A stretch of 64,000 bases of DNA. Origin: Clostridiales bacterium. Lineage in GTDB: Bacteria > Bacillota > Desulfotomaculia > Desulfotomaculales > VENG01. Where the stretch lies: assembly GCA_016278505.1 (NCBI GenBank), contig JADQBQ010000014.1:62001-126000 (forward strand), read 5' to 3'. Under the pieces are notes generated by a model, which searched no databases, was not told the origin of the DNA, and saw nothing but the letters and a program-made list of their open reading frames with translations. The position numbers and the translations under genes were made by a program. Shown piece after piece: positions 26,183-35,127 of the stretch (position 1 is the first letter of the stretch; each line of letters begins with the position of its first letter).

Positions 26183-26536
26183 CTAGGAAACCGTCCATTC
26201 CGTGATGATTTCACCTTTAACCAGGTGCCGCTTTACAATCTCCTTTGCCTTTTCCTGATCCACATTGACGTAAATTACTTTTTCATCTCCCATCTTAACT
26301 TCCAGCAGCGGCTCCTGCCGGCAAAGCCCCACACAACTGGTCTGAGTGAGGGCCACATCGCTTAACCCCTGTTCTCTAAGCTCATTGAGCAGTACTTTGA
26401 CCACTTCCCGCGCCCCGGCAGCAATGCCGCATGTGCCCATGCTTACAGCAATAGAAACATCGTGTTCACCCTGCCTGGCCTTCATTTCCTGCTGGAGTTT
26501 GTCTCGCAGCTTATCCAGCTCTGCCAAACTTTTCAT
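26183..26536 (-). CDS. hndB: Thioredoxin-like [2Fe-2S] hydrogenase subunit (HndB type)
   Basis: 117 residues. A [2Fe-2S] thioredoxin-like fold with Cys in GTCGIAAGA, TSCVGLCRQ; coiled N-terminus (LAELDKLRDKLQQEM) as in HndB. It is a small electron-transfer subunit of the NAD(P)-dependent hydrogenase. Its start overlaps the end of the preceding ATPase gene by 26 bases, with GGAGGGG upstream of the ATG. Confidence 0.93.
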   Translation of the reverse strand: MKSLAELDKLRDKLQQEMKARQGEHDVSIAVSMGTCGIAAGAREVVKVLLNELREQGLSDVALTQTSCVGLCRQEPLLEVKMGDEKVIYVNVDQEKAKEIVKRHLVKGEIITEWTVS

Positions 26537-27095
26537 CTTTACCCCTCCTTAACGCTTTAATTTCCTTGCTTAAATACTCTTCTAACCAAACCAGCACTGC
26601 CGTGGTTTGTATGGAAATACCCTCCAAGGACAGCTTAAGTTCTTCCGTGCTGAAGTAGAATTGCTTGCGGTTAAATTCATGGTGGTAAACCATTTCCATA
26701 TCCCCGCCGGCTGTAATCAGAGAAATTATTGTACCCGTCATATCACCCAAAGGGGCCCTATCCATGTGGTCACGGGGAAAGCCGGCCTGTACACAAGTTC
26801 CTATTCGTGGCAGAGAATCAATCTTAAAAATACCGCCACATCTTTCCACAGCTTCCTTAAGCAAAGAAATACCAAGGCCCACTCGCGCATTCTCCTTAGT
26901 AGTAAAAAAAGGATCCAACACTTTTTCTATATCTTCCTGATCTATACCGTGACCGTTATCCCGCACTATAAATTCCAAAATATTGGACTTAAGATCTTCC
27001 CGAATACAAATTTGCAGGTCTGTACAGCCTGCCGCCAGGGAATTAAAAGATAGATCAAGCAAATGCTGGGACAGATCTTCCAAAATAAATGTCAC
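26511..27095 (-). CDS. GHKL-type ATP-binding protein in the hydrogenase operon
   Basis: 194 residues. Histidine-kinase-like ATPase fold with N box (FNSLAAG), G1 (DNGHGID), F box (DPFFTTKE) and G2 (VGLGISLL), but no sensor or phosphoacceptor domain. A distinctive tail (HMDRAPLGDMTGTI) follows; this type recurs beside [FeFe]-hydrogenase genes. The GTG start overlaps the hndA stop (GTGA). Probably a regulatory kinase or ATPase for hydrogenase expression or assembly; the target is unknown. Sits between hndA and hndB. Confidence 0.85.
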   Translation of the reverse strand: MTFILEDLSQHLLDLSFNSLAAGCTDLQICIREDLKSNILEFIVRDNGHGIDQEDIEKVLDPFFTTKENARVGLGISLLKEAVERCGGIFKIDSLPRIGTCVQAGFPRDHMDRAPLGDMTGTIISLITAGGDMEMVYHHEFNRKQFYFSTEELKLSLEGISIQTTAVLVWLEEYLSKEIKALRRGKDEKFGRAG

Positions 27096-27589
27096 TCCTC
27101 TTTATATTTGGCCATAATTTTGGTCAACTTCTCCCTATGTACTTTTCCATGCACTTCATCGTCCACTGTGACTACCGGGCCCAGACCGCAGGCACCGATG
27201 CAGCGAACAAGATCAAGTGAGAACATTCCGTCTTCAGTGGTGCCTCCAGGCTCAAGGTCCATATCCTCTTTTAATTGATTGATCAACTGCTTGGCTCCCC
27301 GCACATAGCAGGCAGTTCCCGCACAAATAGTGATTTTGTGCTTACCCTTGGGCAGTGTATTGAACAAAGAATAAAACGAAACTACGCCGTACACTTTGGT
27401 TAATGGTACGCCGAGCCCGTCAGCTACTTTTACCTGTACTTCACGGGGCAGGAAACCCACCCTGCTTTGAGCCTTATGCAGCACTTGTATTAAATTACCG
27501 GGCTGCCCGCGATAAGGCTTTATTATCTCGTCCACAATATCCAGATACTCCTGAGTCAACCGGTTGTCACATGTAAGAGCCTCTGCCAT
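27092..27589 (-). CDS. hndA: [2Fe-2S] hydrogenase subunit (NuoE/HndA type)
   Basis: 165 residues from the ATG giving MAEALTCDNRL, which has AAGGAGG ten bases upstream; the 19 codons before it are Arg/Lys-rich and lack a ribosome site. Helical N-terminal domain, then a thioredoxin-like [2Fe-2S] domain with ligands in CAGTAC and CIGACG. Acts with the NuoF-type subunit in electron transfer from NAD(P)H. Follows the second DRTGG gene. Confidence 0.95.
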   Translation of the reverse strand: MAEALTCDNRLTQEYLDIVDEIIKPYRGQPGNLIQVLHKAQSRVGFLPREVQVKVADGLGVPLTKVYGVVSFYSLFNTLPKGKHKITICAGTACYVRGAKQLINQLKEDMDLEPGGTTEDGMFSLDLVRCIGACGLGPVVTVDDEVHGKVHREKLTKIMAKYKEE

Positions 27590-27645
27590 AAATGTTTGCC
27601 TCCTTAGAGATAATTTGGTTTTGAAACGTGGTAGGTAATTAAACA

Positions 27646-27999
27646 TTACATTTCTTGTGAATACTCTGAAAAAATTTGATACAATTTACCACTGGCCTGA
27701 AAGTTATTCAGTTTTGTAACCAACAAAGGTATGGCTTCCCTTTCTGCAACTTCAAGGGTCTCCCGGTCAGGATAGCGATCGCCGGTAATCACCACCCCGC
27801 TAACATTAGTCAGAGTGGACACCGCAACCACATTACGGTGCCGGTGAATGGTAACCCATAGATCACCCGGTGCTACATGAGCCAGCACATCACTGAGCAG
27901 ATCACCGCAATAAGCCCCCCTGACCTGCCGCTTAAGGGTTTCGGGACTGGTCAACAATTTTAGCTCCAAAGACTCCATAATCTTATTCCATAAACTCAT
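27646..27999 (-). CDS. DRTGG-domain protein 2
   Basis: About 117 residues beginning MSLWNKIMESLELKLL. The text GAYCGDLLSDVLAHVAPGDLWVTI and the C-terminal AIPLLVTKLNNFQASGKLYQ belong to the DRTGG family of small nucleotide-binding-like domains. I choose the third Met because the N-terminus then matches family length; AGGAGG is 12 bases upstream and the start overlaps the preceding gene by 17 bases. An ATG seven codons later is possible. Probably regulatory; ligand unknown. Confidence 0.8.
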   Translation of the reverse strand: MSLWNKIMESLELKLLTSPETLKRQVRGAYCGDLLSDVLAHVAPGDLWVTIHRHRNVVAVSTLTNVSGVVITGDRYPDRETLEVAEREAIPLLVTKLNNFQASGKLYQIFSEYSQEM

Positions 28000-29332
28000 C
28001 TTTTTTAGCATCCTCCTTGCTGCCATTGGCCACCCGCCCCATTGCCGGCGGCTGCATATGAGATAAGTCTACAATCTCCCTGGCCAGCTGCTGTAGTTTA
28101 TCCCTGAGCTTAAAAACGCAAAAAGATGTTTCAGCACTACCCCTGACAATATCCTCTGCCAATGCCCGGCAGTGAGGTGAACCGCAGGAACCGCAGTCTA
28201 GGCCGGGAAGGTCTGCATAGATTCTTTCCACCTCTTCCAGCATTTGAATGGCCTGGTTAACATCATCACTCAGTTTCAGAGTAGGACGCGGGAGGATAGT
28301 CTCTGACAGCCGGTAGAATTGGTCTTCTGAAGGTACGTTCAATTCCTGCTCCCCGCGTGTACCCAGCTCTTTTAATAAACTTTCCATACGAACTCGTGAA
28401 ACAAAGGGGTTTTGAGGTACCAGAGGGCCGCCTATGCACCCTCCGGTGCAGGCCTGAGCCTCTATATAATCTATATCATAAAGCCCTCCCCGCTCTATTT
28501 CCTCCAGCACATTAATTACGTTGTGGATACCATCCACAGCCAGCAGGGAATGGTCCTTGATAGCATGATTTTCCCCGCCTGTCTTCCCCCATCCCACACC
28601 CTGGACCGGGGATAATGTGCTTTTCAAATTAGAGCCGGTAGAGTTAAGCCGGTTCAGAACTTCACCATAAATGGAAGACATGGAAATGGCACCGTCCACA
28701 TACGACCGCTCTCCAAAAGGCTGCTTGATTGCTGTAACCTTAGCCGGGCAGGGAGTAATGAAAAAGACACCTATTTCTTCGTCCTTTAAGCCGTGTTTTT
28801 CCATGGCCTCTTCCCTGGCTATGCGCGCAGAAACTTCCATGGGAGTTTCAATGGGCACAATATTTTCTAATAGGCCGGGAAAACGCACCTGCATGGTCCT
28901 CACCACAGCTGGGCAGGCTGACGAAATCAAAGGTCTGGGCCGCTGGCTTTGATTAAGGTACCGGCGCAAATATGCAGAAACAGCCTCCGCACCCACAGCC
29001 ACCTCGTAAAAGTGATCAAAACCTAGTTCCATCAGCACCCCTAAAACATGGTGGGGCATTACTCCCGGCCCAAATTGGGCATAGAAAGAAGGGGCCGGAA
29101 GGGCAATGGTATATTTATAATCATTTAAGCGATCTAAAGTATCCGTGATGGCAAGCTTAGCATGGTTCGGGCAGCGCCGAATACACTCTCCGCAGTCAAT
29201 GCACAGCTGCTCAATAATCCGGGCTTGTCCTTCGCGTACCCGGATAGCTTCTGTAGGACAGTGTTTAATACAGTTAGTACATCCTTTGCAGTTTTCTTTC
29301 TCCAACATCACGGAGTGAAAATATTTTTGCAT
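27983..29332 (-). CDS. [FeFe]-hydrogenase-like sensor protein (ferredoxin + H-domain + Fe-S domain)
   Basis: 449 residues. Two [4Fe-4S] motifs at the N-terminus (CKGCTNCIKHCP, CIDCGECIRRCP), then an H-cluster domain with motifs SSACPAVV, TPCPAKVTAIK and EAQACTGGCIGG, then a C-terminal four-Cys iron-sulfur domain (CGSCGSPHCRALAED...C). In L1 the proton-relay Cys is Ala, and L2/L3 differ from catalytic enzymes, as in putative sensory [FeFe]-hydrogenases. No PAS or output domain is fused, so the signal may pass to the neighbouring ATPases. The ATG lies one base after the stop of the upstream ATPase gene, with GGTGAG as ribosome site. Confidence 0.87.
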   Translation of the reverse strand: MQKYFHSVMLEKENCKGCTNCIKHCPTEAIRVREGQARIIEQLCIDCGECIRRCPNHAKLAITDTLDRLNDYKYTIALPAPSFYAQFGPGVMPHHVLGVLMELGFDHFYEVAVGAEAVSAYLRRYLNQSQRPRPLISSACPAVVRTMQVRFPGLLENIVPIETPMEVSARIAREEAMEKHGLKDEEIGVFFITPCPAKVTAIKQPFGERSYVDGAISMSSIYGEVLNRLNSTGSNLKSTLSPVQGVGWGKTGGENHAIKDHSLLAVDGIHNVINVLEEIERGGLYDIDYIEAQACTGGCIGGPLVPQNPFVSRVRMESLLKELGTRGEQELNVPSEDQFYRLSETILPRPTLKLSDDVNQAIQMLEEVERIYADLPGLDCGSCGSPHCRALAEDIVRGSAETSFCVFKLRDKLQQLAREIVDLSHMQPPAMGRVANGSKEDAKKDEFME

Positions 29333-29333
29333 A

Positions 29334-29759
29334 TTACTCACCACTTGTCTGGTTATATATTATTGTCTTGAGCTGTGTACCGACATCAATTTTGGACTCT
29401 ATCTCTAGATCGTCAGAAAACCTTTTTATATTAGGCAGGCCCATTCCGGCACCAAAACCCATTTCGCGCACATGTTCCGGTGCTGTTGAGTACCCTTCCT
29501 GAAAGGCCAGGTCTATATCGGGAATGCCGGGGCCTTCGTCATTAGCTTCTATTTCTAACCGGTCAGGGTGCACTTTTGCCGTTAACGTACCCTGACGGGC
29601 ATGGATCACAATATTCATTTCGGCCTCGTAGGCCACTATAACGGCCCGTCTAACGGTGTCAATTTCCATTCCCACCAGTTGGAGAGCCTTTTTAATTTTA
29701 CCGGCCGCTTCTCCGGCCCTTTTAAAGTCCATGCTTTTAACATCAAATGTCATTTCCAC
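29334..29759 (-). CDS. Anti-sigma-factor-like ATPase (RsbT/RsbW type)
   Basis: 141 residues, a single GHKL ATPase domain: N box (YEAEMNIVIHA), G1 (NDEGPGIPD) and G2 (GFGAGMGLPNIKRF). Size and sequence resemble RsbT/SpoIIAB-type serine kinases that act in partner-switching. GTG start with GGAGAG nine bases upstream. Its stop is one base before the sensor hydrogenase start, so the two are almost certainly co-translated. Confidence 0.87.
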   Translation of the reverse strand: MEMTFDVKSMDFKRAGEAAGKIKKALQLVGMEIDTVRRAVIVAYEAEMNIVIHARQGTLTAKVHPDRLEIEANDEGPGIPDIDLAFQEGYSTAPEHVREMGFGAGMGLPNIKRFSDDLEIESKIDVGTQLKTIIYNQTSGE

Positions 29760-29782
29760 AAGTAATCACTCTCCAACGCTAA

Positions 29783-30124
29783 TTAAGAGCTGTGCAAACC
29801 TTGTTGGTACAAAATCCCGCAGCTTTCAAAAAGAAACCGCTTAGTAACCAAAAGGGGAATCCTATTTTCCTTAGCCAATTGGATAACATCCTCTCCCGGC
29901 CTTTTTCCCCGCACAAACATAATGGCCCTAGCCTCTACCATATCTGCCACGCGGACAATCTGAACATTGGTAAGACCGGTAATTAATAAACAGTCCGGCC
30001 TGGAAAAACAAAGTGAATCACTGATCAGGTCACACCCAAAGCCGGAACTGACGTCAATATCCAACATTTCTTCCCCGTAAATTACTTCTGCATGCAATAT
30101 TTCTTTAACCTCATGAAGTTTAAT
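29783..30124 (-). CDS. DRTGG-domain protein 1, probable ATT start
   Basis: About 113 residues. GFGCDLISDSLCFSRPDCLLI, MFVRGKRPGEDVI and the closing PLLVTKRFLFESCGILYQ mark a DRTGG-family protein. The conventional start is TTG at 30097, which truncates the family N-terminus. Starting at ATT 30124 gives (M)KLHEVKEILHAEVIYGEE, matching relatives, and AGGTGA lies seven bases upstream. First clear gene of the hydrogenase operon; regulatory role inferred. Confidence 0.75.
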   Translation of the reverse strand: MKLHEVKEILHAEVIYGEEMLDIDVSSGFGCDLISDSLCFSRPDCLLITGLTNVQIVRVADMVEARAIMFVRGKRPGEDVIQLAKENRIPLLVTKRFLFESCGILYQQGLHSS

Positions 30125-30185
30125 GCTAGTTCACCTGCCATAAAAATAAATTATTGATTTTCGGTACAACCAATAAAATTAAATT

Positions 30186-30211
30186 ATTATTGACAATAAA
30201 ATTACATTATA
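30186..30211 (-). promoter_or_regulatory. Candidate promoter and operator of the hydrogenase operon
   Basis: On the minus strand a TATAAT hexamer (30206-30211) is followed by the 13-base palindrome TTATTGTCAATAA (30186-30198), between it and the first gene. No convincing -35 is seen at the right distance. An operator role is inference. Confidence 0.35.
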
Positions 30212-30253
30212 GTCCCATAATAATAAACATTGTTTAAAAAATCAATCATTTTT

Positions 30254-30478
30254 TCAGTCTTCAAATGTGAAAGAATCTTTTACTGCTTCTTTCGGCAAAG
30301 CTTTGACATTAGTTATTTGTACATATTCCACACCTGCGGAAGCTTTGTCCAGACCATGTATCAGTTCCCGGGTAAACCGGATAAAGGCATATACAAACCA
30401 GCCAATGGTGAGGGTTAAAAAAAGCGTTACCAAAGAAAAACACCCCTTCCTCTTTACCTCCACAATATGTGGGGGCAA
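30254..30478 (-). CDS. Small single-helix membrane protein, unknown
   Basis: Up to 74 residues with one membrane helix (LVTLFLTLTIGWFVYAF) and a short polar C-terminus. I recognise no family. The start is uncertain (TTG at 30478 or later) and the ribosome site is weak. It is upstream of the hydrogenase operon on the same strand, with the probable operon promoter between them. Confidence 0.45.
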   Translation of the reverse strand: MPPHIVEVKRKGCFSLVTLFLTLTIGWFVYAFIRFTRELIHGLDKASAGVEYVQITNVKALPKEAVKDSFTFED

Positions 30479-30538
30479 GATAAGGGGTGCGGAAACATTG
30501 TCCCCGTAAAATCACTGACAAAGCTTTTTAACTACCAT

Positions 30539-30565
30539 GGGCAGACTACAAAGTAGGCTGCCCCC
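30539..30565. terminator. Hairpin left of repeat copy 4
   Basis: GGGCAG-CTAC/GTAG-CTGCCCCC stem with a 3-base loop; no T tract. Between the small membrane protein gene and the repeat. Confidence 0.45.
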
Positions 30566-30585
30566 GAGAAAGAGCCATGCTAACA

Positions 30586-30793
30586 AACCTGTCATTTGCG
30601 CAGAGCGAATGAATTGAATCAAGCCGTGGCCAGGCTTAGCGAAGTCGATAAGCGTAAGCAGGACCGAGCACAGGACGTGCGAGGCCGCCCCTTGAGCCAG
30701 GACGGCGAATGGGGCGGGAATCCCGCTGGAGCGTGAGGCTGAGCTTAGCCTGGCCCGGCGAGATGAATGAATGGCGTGCGCAAATAACAGGTT
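30586..30793. repeat. Dispersed repeat, copy 4 (short form, 208 bp)
   Basis: Ends AACCTGTCATTTGCGC and GCGCAAATAACAGGTT: pairing is kept at position 9 with an A-T pair not seen in the other copies, and lost at position 8. Body as in copies 2 and 5. Confidence 0.9.
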
Positions 30794-30821
30794 AAGTAAA
30801 ACTAACTTAACCTAATAACTT

Positions 30822-30850
30822 AAAGAGGGTGCCTTTTAGGCACCCTCTTT
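30822..30850 (-). terminator. Terminator of metK
   Basis: AAAGAGGGTGCC/GGCACCCTCTTT, a perfect 12-bp stem with a 5-base loop, directly downstream of metK. Confidence 0.8.
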
Positions 30851-30864
30851 AAGTCAGTCTATCT

Positions 30865-32055
30865 TTACAGTCCTGCTTCTTTTTTCAAAATATCTGCTTT
30901 ATCAGTACGCTCCCAAGGCAGATCTATATCGCGGCGGCCGAAGTGGCCGTAAGCAGCTGTATTACGGTAAATGGGGCGTCTCAGTTCAAGAGCCTTAATG
31001 ATGCCTGCCGGACGAAGGTCAAAGTGTTCCCGGACCAACTGGGCAATTTTTTCTTCGTCAACTTTATTAGTACCAAAGGTATCCACCATTACAGATACCG
31101 GCCTGGCCACACCGATGGCATAGGCCAACTGTATTTCACACTTATCGGCCAGTCCTGCGGCTACAATGTTTTTAGCTACATGACGGGCTGCATAACAGGC
31201 TGAGCGGTCCACTTTGGTGGGATCTTTACCGGAAAATGCTCCACCGCCGTGGCGTGCCATTCCACCGTAGGTATCGACAATAATCTTACGCCCGGTAAGG
31301 CCCGCGTCACCCTGCGGTCCGCCAACAACAAACCTGCCGGTGGGGTTAATAAAATAGCGGGTCTTATCATCAATCAAGGCCGGGTCAATTACAGCGCGCA
31401 CCACTTTTTCCACTATATCTTCACGGATTTGCTCCAGTGTGATCCTGGAATGGTGCTGGGTGGAAACAACAACGGTATCTACCCTGACGGGTTTGCCGTC
31501 TTCGTATTCCACTGTAACCTGTGATTTACCGTCCGGGCGCAGGTATGGCAATTCCTTGGTTTTACGGGCCGAAGCCAATTTACGAGTCAACTTGTGAGCC
31601 AGTGAAATGGGAGTAGGCATAAGCTCCGGCGTTTCATTAGTAGCATAGCCGAACATCATACCCTGGTCTCCGGCACCGGTAGCTTCTATTTCCTCTTCCG
31701 TCATTTCTCCGGAACGAGCTTCGTAAGCCTTGTCCACGCCCATAGCGATATCGGGTGACTGCTCGTCAATGGATGTAATAACGGCACAGGTGTCACAATC
31801 AAAGCCATATTTAGCCCGGGTATACCCTATTTCCCTTATTGTTTCACGGACAAGCTTGGGGATATCGGCGTAACAGGTGGTGGTAATCTCACCACCGACA
31901 ACGACAAGGCCCGTGGTTACAAAGGTTTCACAGGCAACCCTGCCGGCCGGGTCCTCTGCCAGTATGGCATCTAAAACCGAGTCTGAAACCTGATCGGCAA
32001 TCTTATCCGGGTGACCCTCTGTCACCGATTCAGAAGTAAAAAGACGTTTTGCCAA
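30865..32055 (-). CDS. metK: S-adenosylmethionine synthetase
   Basis: 396 residues, standard length. Makes SAM from methionine and ATP. Signature blocks [12 protein letters not shown] and [17 protein letters not shown]-terminal [16 protein letters not shown], and the loop [18 protein letters not shown] are intact. No SAM riboswitch sequence was recognised upstream. Own terminator downstream. Confidence 0.98.
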   Translation of the reverse strand: MAKRLFTSESVTEGHPDKIADQVSDSVLDAILAEDPAGRVACETFVTTGLVVVGGEITTTCYADIPKLVRETIREIGYTRAKYGFDCDTCAVITSIDEQSPDIAMGVDKAYEARSGEMTEEEIEATGAGDQGMMFGYATNETPELMPTPISLAHKLTRKLASARKTKELPYLRPDGKSQVTVEYEDGKPVRVDTVVVSTQHHSRITLEQIREDIVEKVVRAVIDPALIDDKTRYFINPTGRFVVGGPQGDAGLTGRKIIVDTYGGMARHGGGAFSGKDPTKVDRSACYAARHVAKNIVAAGLADKCEIQLAYAIGVARPVSVMVDTFGTNKVDEEKIAQLVREHFDLRPAGIIKALELRRPIYRNTAAYGHFGRRDIDLPWERTDKADILKKEAGL

Positions 32056-32125
32056 TTCACTTTAACCTCCTTCTTAAACAACCTTTATGCAAGGCTTTTT
32101 CTTACCGGTATGTATCCGGCACAAA

Positions 32126-32150
32126 AATCGCCCCAAAAAAATTTGGGGCC
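32126..32150 (-). terminator. Terminator of the PRC-barrel gene
   Basis: GCCCC/GGGGC stem with an A/T-rich loop, followed on the minus strand by GATTTTTG. Lies in the metK leader region, about 95 bases past the PRC-barrel stop. Confidence 0.6.
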
Positions 32151-32245
32151 TTAAACTCTTATGTTTTTATTATTGTAACAGAACCAACAATTCCCGTCAA
32201 TTTGAAAAGTTGTTTGCCATTTACTATATATGATCAATTACTAAT

Positions 32246-32476
32246 TTATATTTCAACCAATACCGCATCCTGACCAACTTTCTTTACTTTTTCCCAGGAT
32301 ACCACCACATCCTGGCCGGCCCCAAACAGCCTAAAATATTTTTTCGGGCCCTGTAATACTATGGCTTTGACAGCACCACTGTCAAGGTCCAGGTGCATAT
32401 CTTTAACGGCCCCCAGCTTGACGCCGTCAGATACATTTATAATATCCTTGCGGCCCAGGTCAGAGATTTTAAACAT
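32246..32476 (-). CDS. PRC-barrel protein, YlmC/YmxH family
   Basis: 76 residues from the ATG giving MFKISDLGRKDIINV; GGGGGTGG lies seven bases upstream. The block VSDGVKLGAVKDMHLDL and the WEKVKKVGQDAVLVEI end match the small sporulation-associated YlmC/YmxH proteins. Biochemical role unknown. Single gene upstream of metK. Confidence 0.88.
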   Translation of the reverse strand: MFKISDLGRKDIINVSDGVKLGAVKDMHLDLDSGAVKAIVLQGPKKYFRLFGAGQDVVVSWEKVKKVGQDAVLVEI

Positions 32477-32536
32477 CAAGTCTGCCACCCCCTTCTGGGC
32501 CATAATATGCACCTGCTCCAAAATCGGTTACTGGGA

Positions 32537-32978
32537 AAACATTTTAGGGTATTCCTTTGGGGTCCTTTTATAGACAGGATTACAGGATTATTTGGATTTT
32601 TGGCTTTGCGTGTGCTACCTTTTTATTCCTTTGTATACATATTGTTCAATAAAAAGCTATCTTGGGGGTTTTGTTTTTTATAATAATTCATATTATGTTT
32701 TGGTTAGCTCTTATGTCCTAGTCTAAAGACTACCCTACAAACGCTCTTTCTTTAATCCCTTTATCCTGCCAATCCTGTAATCCTGTCAAAATGCCCTTTG
32801 CCTTTTCTTTTGTTTTATCTTTATCCTTTTCATCCTTATCTTAATCCTGTCTAAAAGCCCTTATCTTTTTTCTTTTAATCCCTATCCCGCAAATCCCATT
32901 AATCCCGTCGAAAATTGCACTTTCTTTTTTGTCTTCCATCTTTATCCTGTAATCCTGTCAAAATGCCCTTTGCCTTTT
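32537..32978. repeat. Intergenic repeat region: facing ACAGGATT arrays
   Basis: The 500-base gap contains the leader AACATTTTAGGGTATTCCTTTGGGG-type motif followed by AGACAGGATTACAGGATT on the plus strand, and several reverse-oriented arrays (AATCCTGTAATCCTGTC, TAATCCCGTC) to the right. No gene is seen. Confidence 0.8.
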
Positions 32979-34490
32979 TTACTCCAAGCCTAACTTATTA
33001 CACATTTCCTGCTGCAATTCCTTCACCCTGCCCTCATTTTCCGCCTCGGCATAAATGCGGAAAAGTGGCTCGGTGCCTGAAGGACGCACCAAAACCCAAG
33101 AGCCGTCCTGAAGCACAGTTTTTACCCCATCCAGAGTAATCCTCTTTTCCACCGGCACCCCGGCCAGCCGGTCCGGAACAAAATCCTGTATCTCCGCCAG
33201 CACCCGCTCTTTTTCTTCCGGGCTGGTATGAACATCTAGGCGATTGCTGTAAACAGAGCCAAATTCGCTATAAAGATCCTGTAAAAACTCCCTCAGACCC
33301 TTGCCATGCACAGCAAATATTTCGGCCGCCAATAATCCTGCCAGAATGCCGTCTTTTTCAGGAATATGTCCCTTAATAGAAAGACCGCCGCTTTCCTCTC
33401 CTCCCAGAACACAGCCCTTTTCCAACAAGTTTTGCCCAATATACTTAAAACCTACCGCAGTTTCATACACTTCCTCTCCGAACTCGCCGGCCATCCTGTC
33501 CAACAGGTGCGTTGTCGCCACCGTGCGGGTGACAGGCCCTTTCATTCCCCGTTTCTTGACCAGGTGGTAGTATAACATCGGGAGAAACTGGTTGGGTGTG
33601 ATGAAAGAACCATCGGAATCTATCAACCCAAACCTGTCCGCATCCCCGTCCAGCGCCAGACCCAAGTCTGCTTTTTCTTCCAAAACCCACTCCTTGAGTT
33701 CCCCCAGCAATTTTGCACTGGGCTCAGGCAAATTTCCGCCAAATAATGGATCCCTGCGACATTGTATTTCGTGCACTTCAGCACCAGCATTCCGCAGCAA
33801 ACTTTCCAGGTAGCCAATGCCGCAACCGAACATGGGATCCACAATTAGTTTCAGTCCTGCCCGCCCGATGGCCTTTACGTCAATCAGGTTAGCCATATGC
33901 CGGGAGTAGCCGGGAAAGGGGTTTATTTCCTTTACTTCCGGCCTAATACCACCATCCACCGCTTCCATAGTAAGCCCGGGTGTATGATCTTCCACCGGCA
34001 TTTCAGCCAGCGCTGTGGCCTCCTCCTGATCCCTCTTGCCGGGGATTACGGTCATTGTCCCGGACCTTCCCCCTTGCAGCTTCTTGATATTGGTTTCAAT
34101 TTCCCCTGTTATATGCGGCAGGGCCGGCCCGGCATAGTCAGGTATAAATTTCAAACCATTATATTCCGGGGGATTATGGCTGGCGGTGATCATGACGGCC
34201 CCGGCGGTATCCCATGTTTTAATGGCAAAGGCGGTAACCGGGGTGGGGGTTGAAGTTTCAGTTTTGTACACGGGTATGCCGCTTTCTACCATTGTATCAG
34301 CTATGGTGTTGGCAAATCTGTCGGCAAGGAACCGATTGTCATAACCGATTACGATGCCTTTTTCTGCCATTCCTTTAGAGTTTATGTAATCACCGATGGC
34401 CCTGGAAACCAGTCGTACATTATCAAAGGTAAAGTCTTCGGCCATAATCCCCCGCCAGCCGTCGGTACCAAATTTAATCTTTTTGGGCAT
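32979..34490 (-). CDS. Phosphoglucomutase/phosphomannomutase family protein
   Basis: 503 residues. Alpha-D-phosphohexomutase fold with the phosphoserine loop TASHNPPEYNG, the metal loop DGDADRFG, the sugar loop GGEESGG and the phosphate-binding VRPSGTEPLFRIY. It interconverts hexose 1- and 6-phosphates, feeding GalU in polysaccharide synthesis. Start taken as ATG; a TTG directly before it has slightly better spacing to GGAGGG. Repeat-rich gaps lie on both sides. Confidence 0.93.
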   Translation of the reverse strand: MPKKIKFGTDGWRGIMAEDFTFDNVRLVSRAIGDYINSKGMAEKGIVIGYDNRFLADRFANTIADTMVESGIPVYKTETSTPTPVTAFAIKTWDTAGAVMITASHNPPEYNGLKFIPDYAGPALPHITGEIETNIKKLQGGRSGTMTVIPGKRDQEEATALAEMPVEDHTPGLTMEAVDGGIRPEVKEINPFPGYSRHMANLIDVKAIGRAGLKLIVDPMFGCGIGYLESLLRNAGAEVHEIQCRRDPLFGGNLPEPSAKLLGELKEWVLEEKADLGLALDGDADRFGLIDSDGSFITPNQFLPMLYYHLVKKRGMKGPVTRTVATTHLLDRMAGEFGEEVYETAVGFKYIGQNLLEKGCVLGGEESGGLSIKGHIPEKDGILAGLLAAEIFAVHGKGLREFLQDLYSEFGSVYSNRLDVHTSPEEKERVLAEIQDFVPDRLAGVPVEKRITLDGVKTVLQDGSWVLVRPSGTEPLFRIYAEAENEGRVKELQQEMCNKLGLE

Positions 34491-34542
34491 CAAGCTATTT
34501 CCCTCCTGAGTTTATTTTATATGAAGCATTTAATGACGGAAT

Positions 34543-35127
34543 AAACATTTTAGGGTATTCCTTTTGAGAAAACATTTGGGGCATTCCTTTGGGGTTGTTT
34601 TTTTGACAGGATTAACAGGATTGACAGGATTTTTGGCTTTGCTGTAATCCTTTGATATTCCTTTTTTATACAGATTCTTTTATTAAAAAGCTATTTGGGG
34701 TTTTGTTTTTTTATAAAAATTCAATTAAAATTTTGGTTAGCTCTATGTCTTAGTCCTATAGCAACTAACCCTCTTAACACCCCTTCTTTAATCCCTTATC
34801 CCGCAAATCCTGTAATCCTGTCCAATGTCTTATGCCTTTTCTTTTGTTTTCATCCCTATCCCGCGAATCCCGTTGATCCCGTCAAAAATGCTTTTTCTTA
34901 TATGTTTTCATCTTTTCCTTAATCCTTATCCATCTAAATGCCCTTATCTTTTTCCTTTTATCTTTTATCTCTATCCTGATAATCCTGTTAATCCTGTCAA
35001 AAATGCCCTTTGCTTTTTTTCTTTTGTTTTAATCTTTATTCCGTTAATCCCGTCAAAAAATTGCCCTTTCTTTTTTGTTTTCATCTTTATCCTGTAATCC
35101 TGTCAAATGTCTTCATCTTTTATTTTT
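34543..35127. repeat. Intergenic repeat region: leader motif and facing arrays
   Basis: The 636-base gap between the mutase and DUF421 genes begins with two copies of the AACATTTNGGG(T/C)ATTCCTTT leader and TTTGACAGGATTAACAGGATTG-type repeats, then at least five reverse-oriented arrays (CCTGTAATCCTGTC, CCCGTTGATCCCGTC). No gene is supported. Confidence 0.8.

Noticed and set aside
30309-30521. Alternative minus-strand frame overlapping the small membrane protein
   Set aside because: Cys/Trp-rich text without a membrane or domain pattern; the overlapping frame has a better hydrophobic profile.
32056-32245. SAM riboswitch before metK
   Set aside because: The conserved S-box core sequences are not found; the hairpin here fits a terminator of the upstream gene.
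34695-35097. Phe/Pro/Asn-rich frames in the arrays (IPANPVILS-type text)
   Set aside because: Translation of the reverse ATCCTGTAATCC arrays; low complexity and present in all such gaps.
34543-35127. CRISPR-like array
   Set aside because: Units are 9 bases with no unique spacers of constant length, and no cas genes are nearby.
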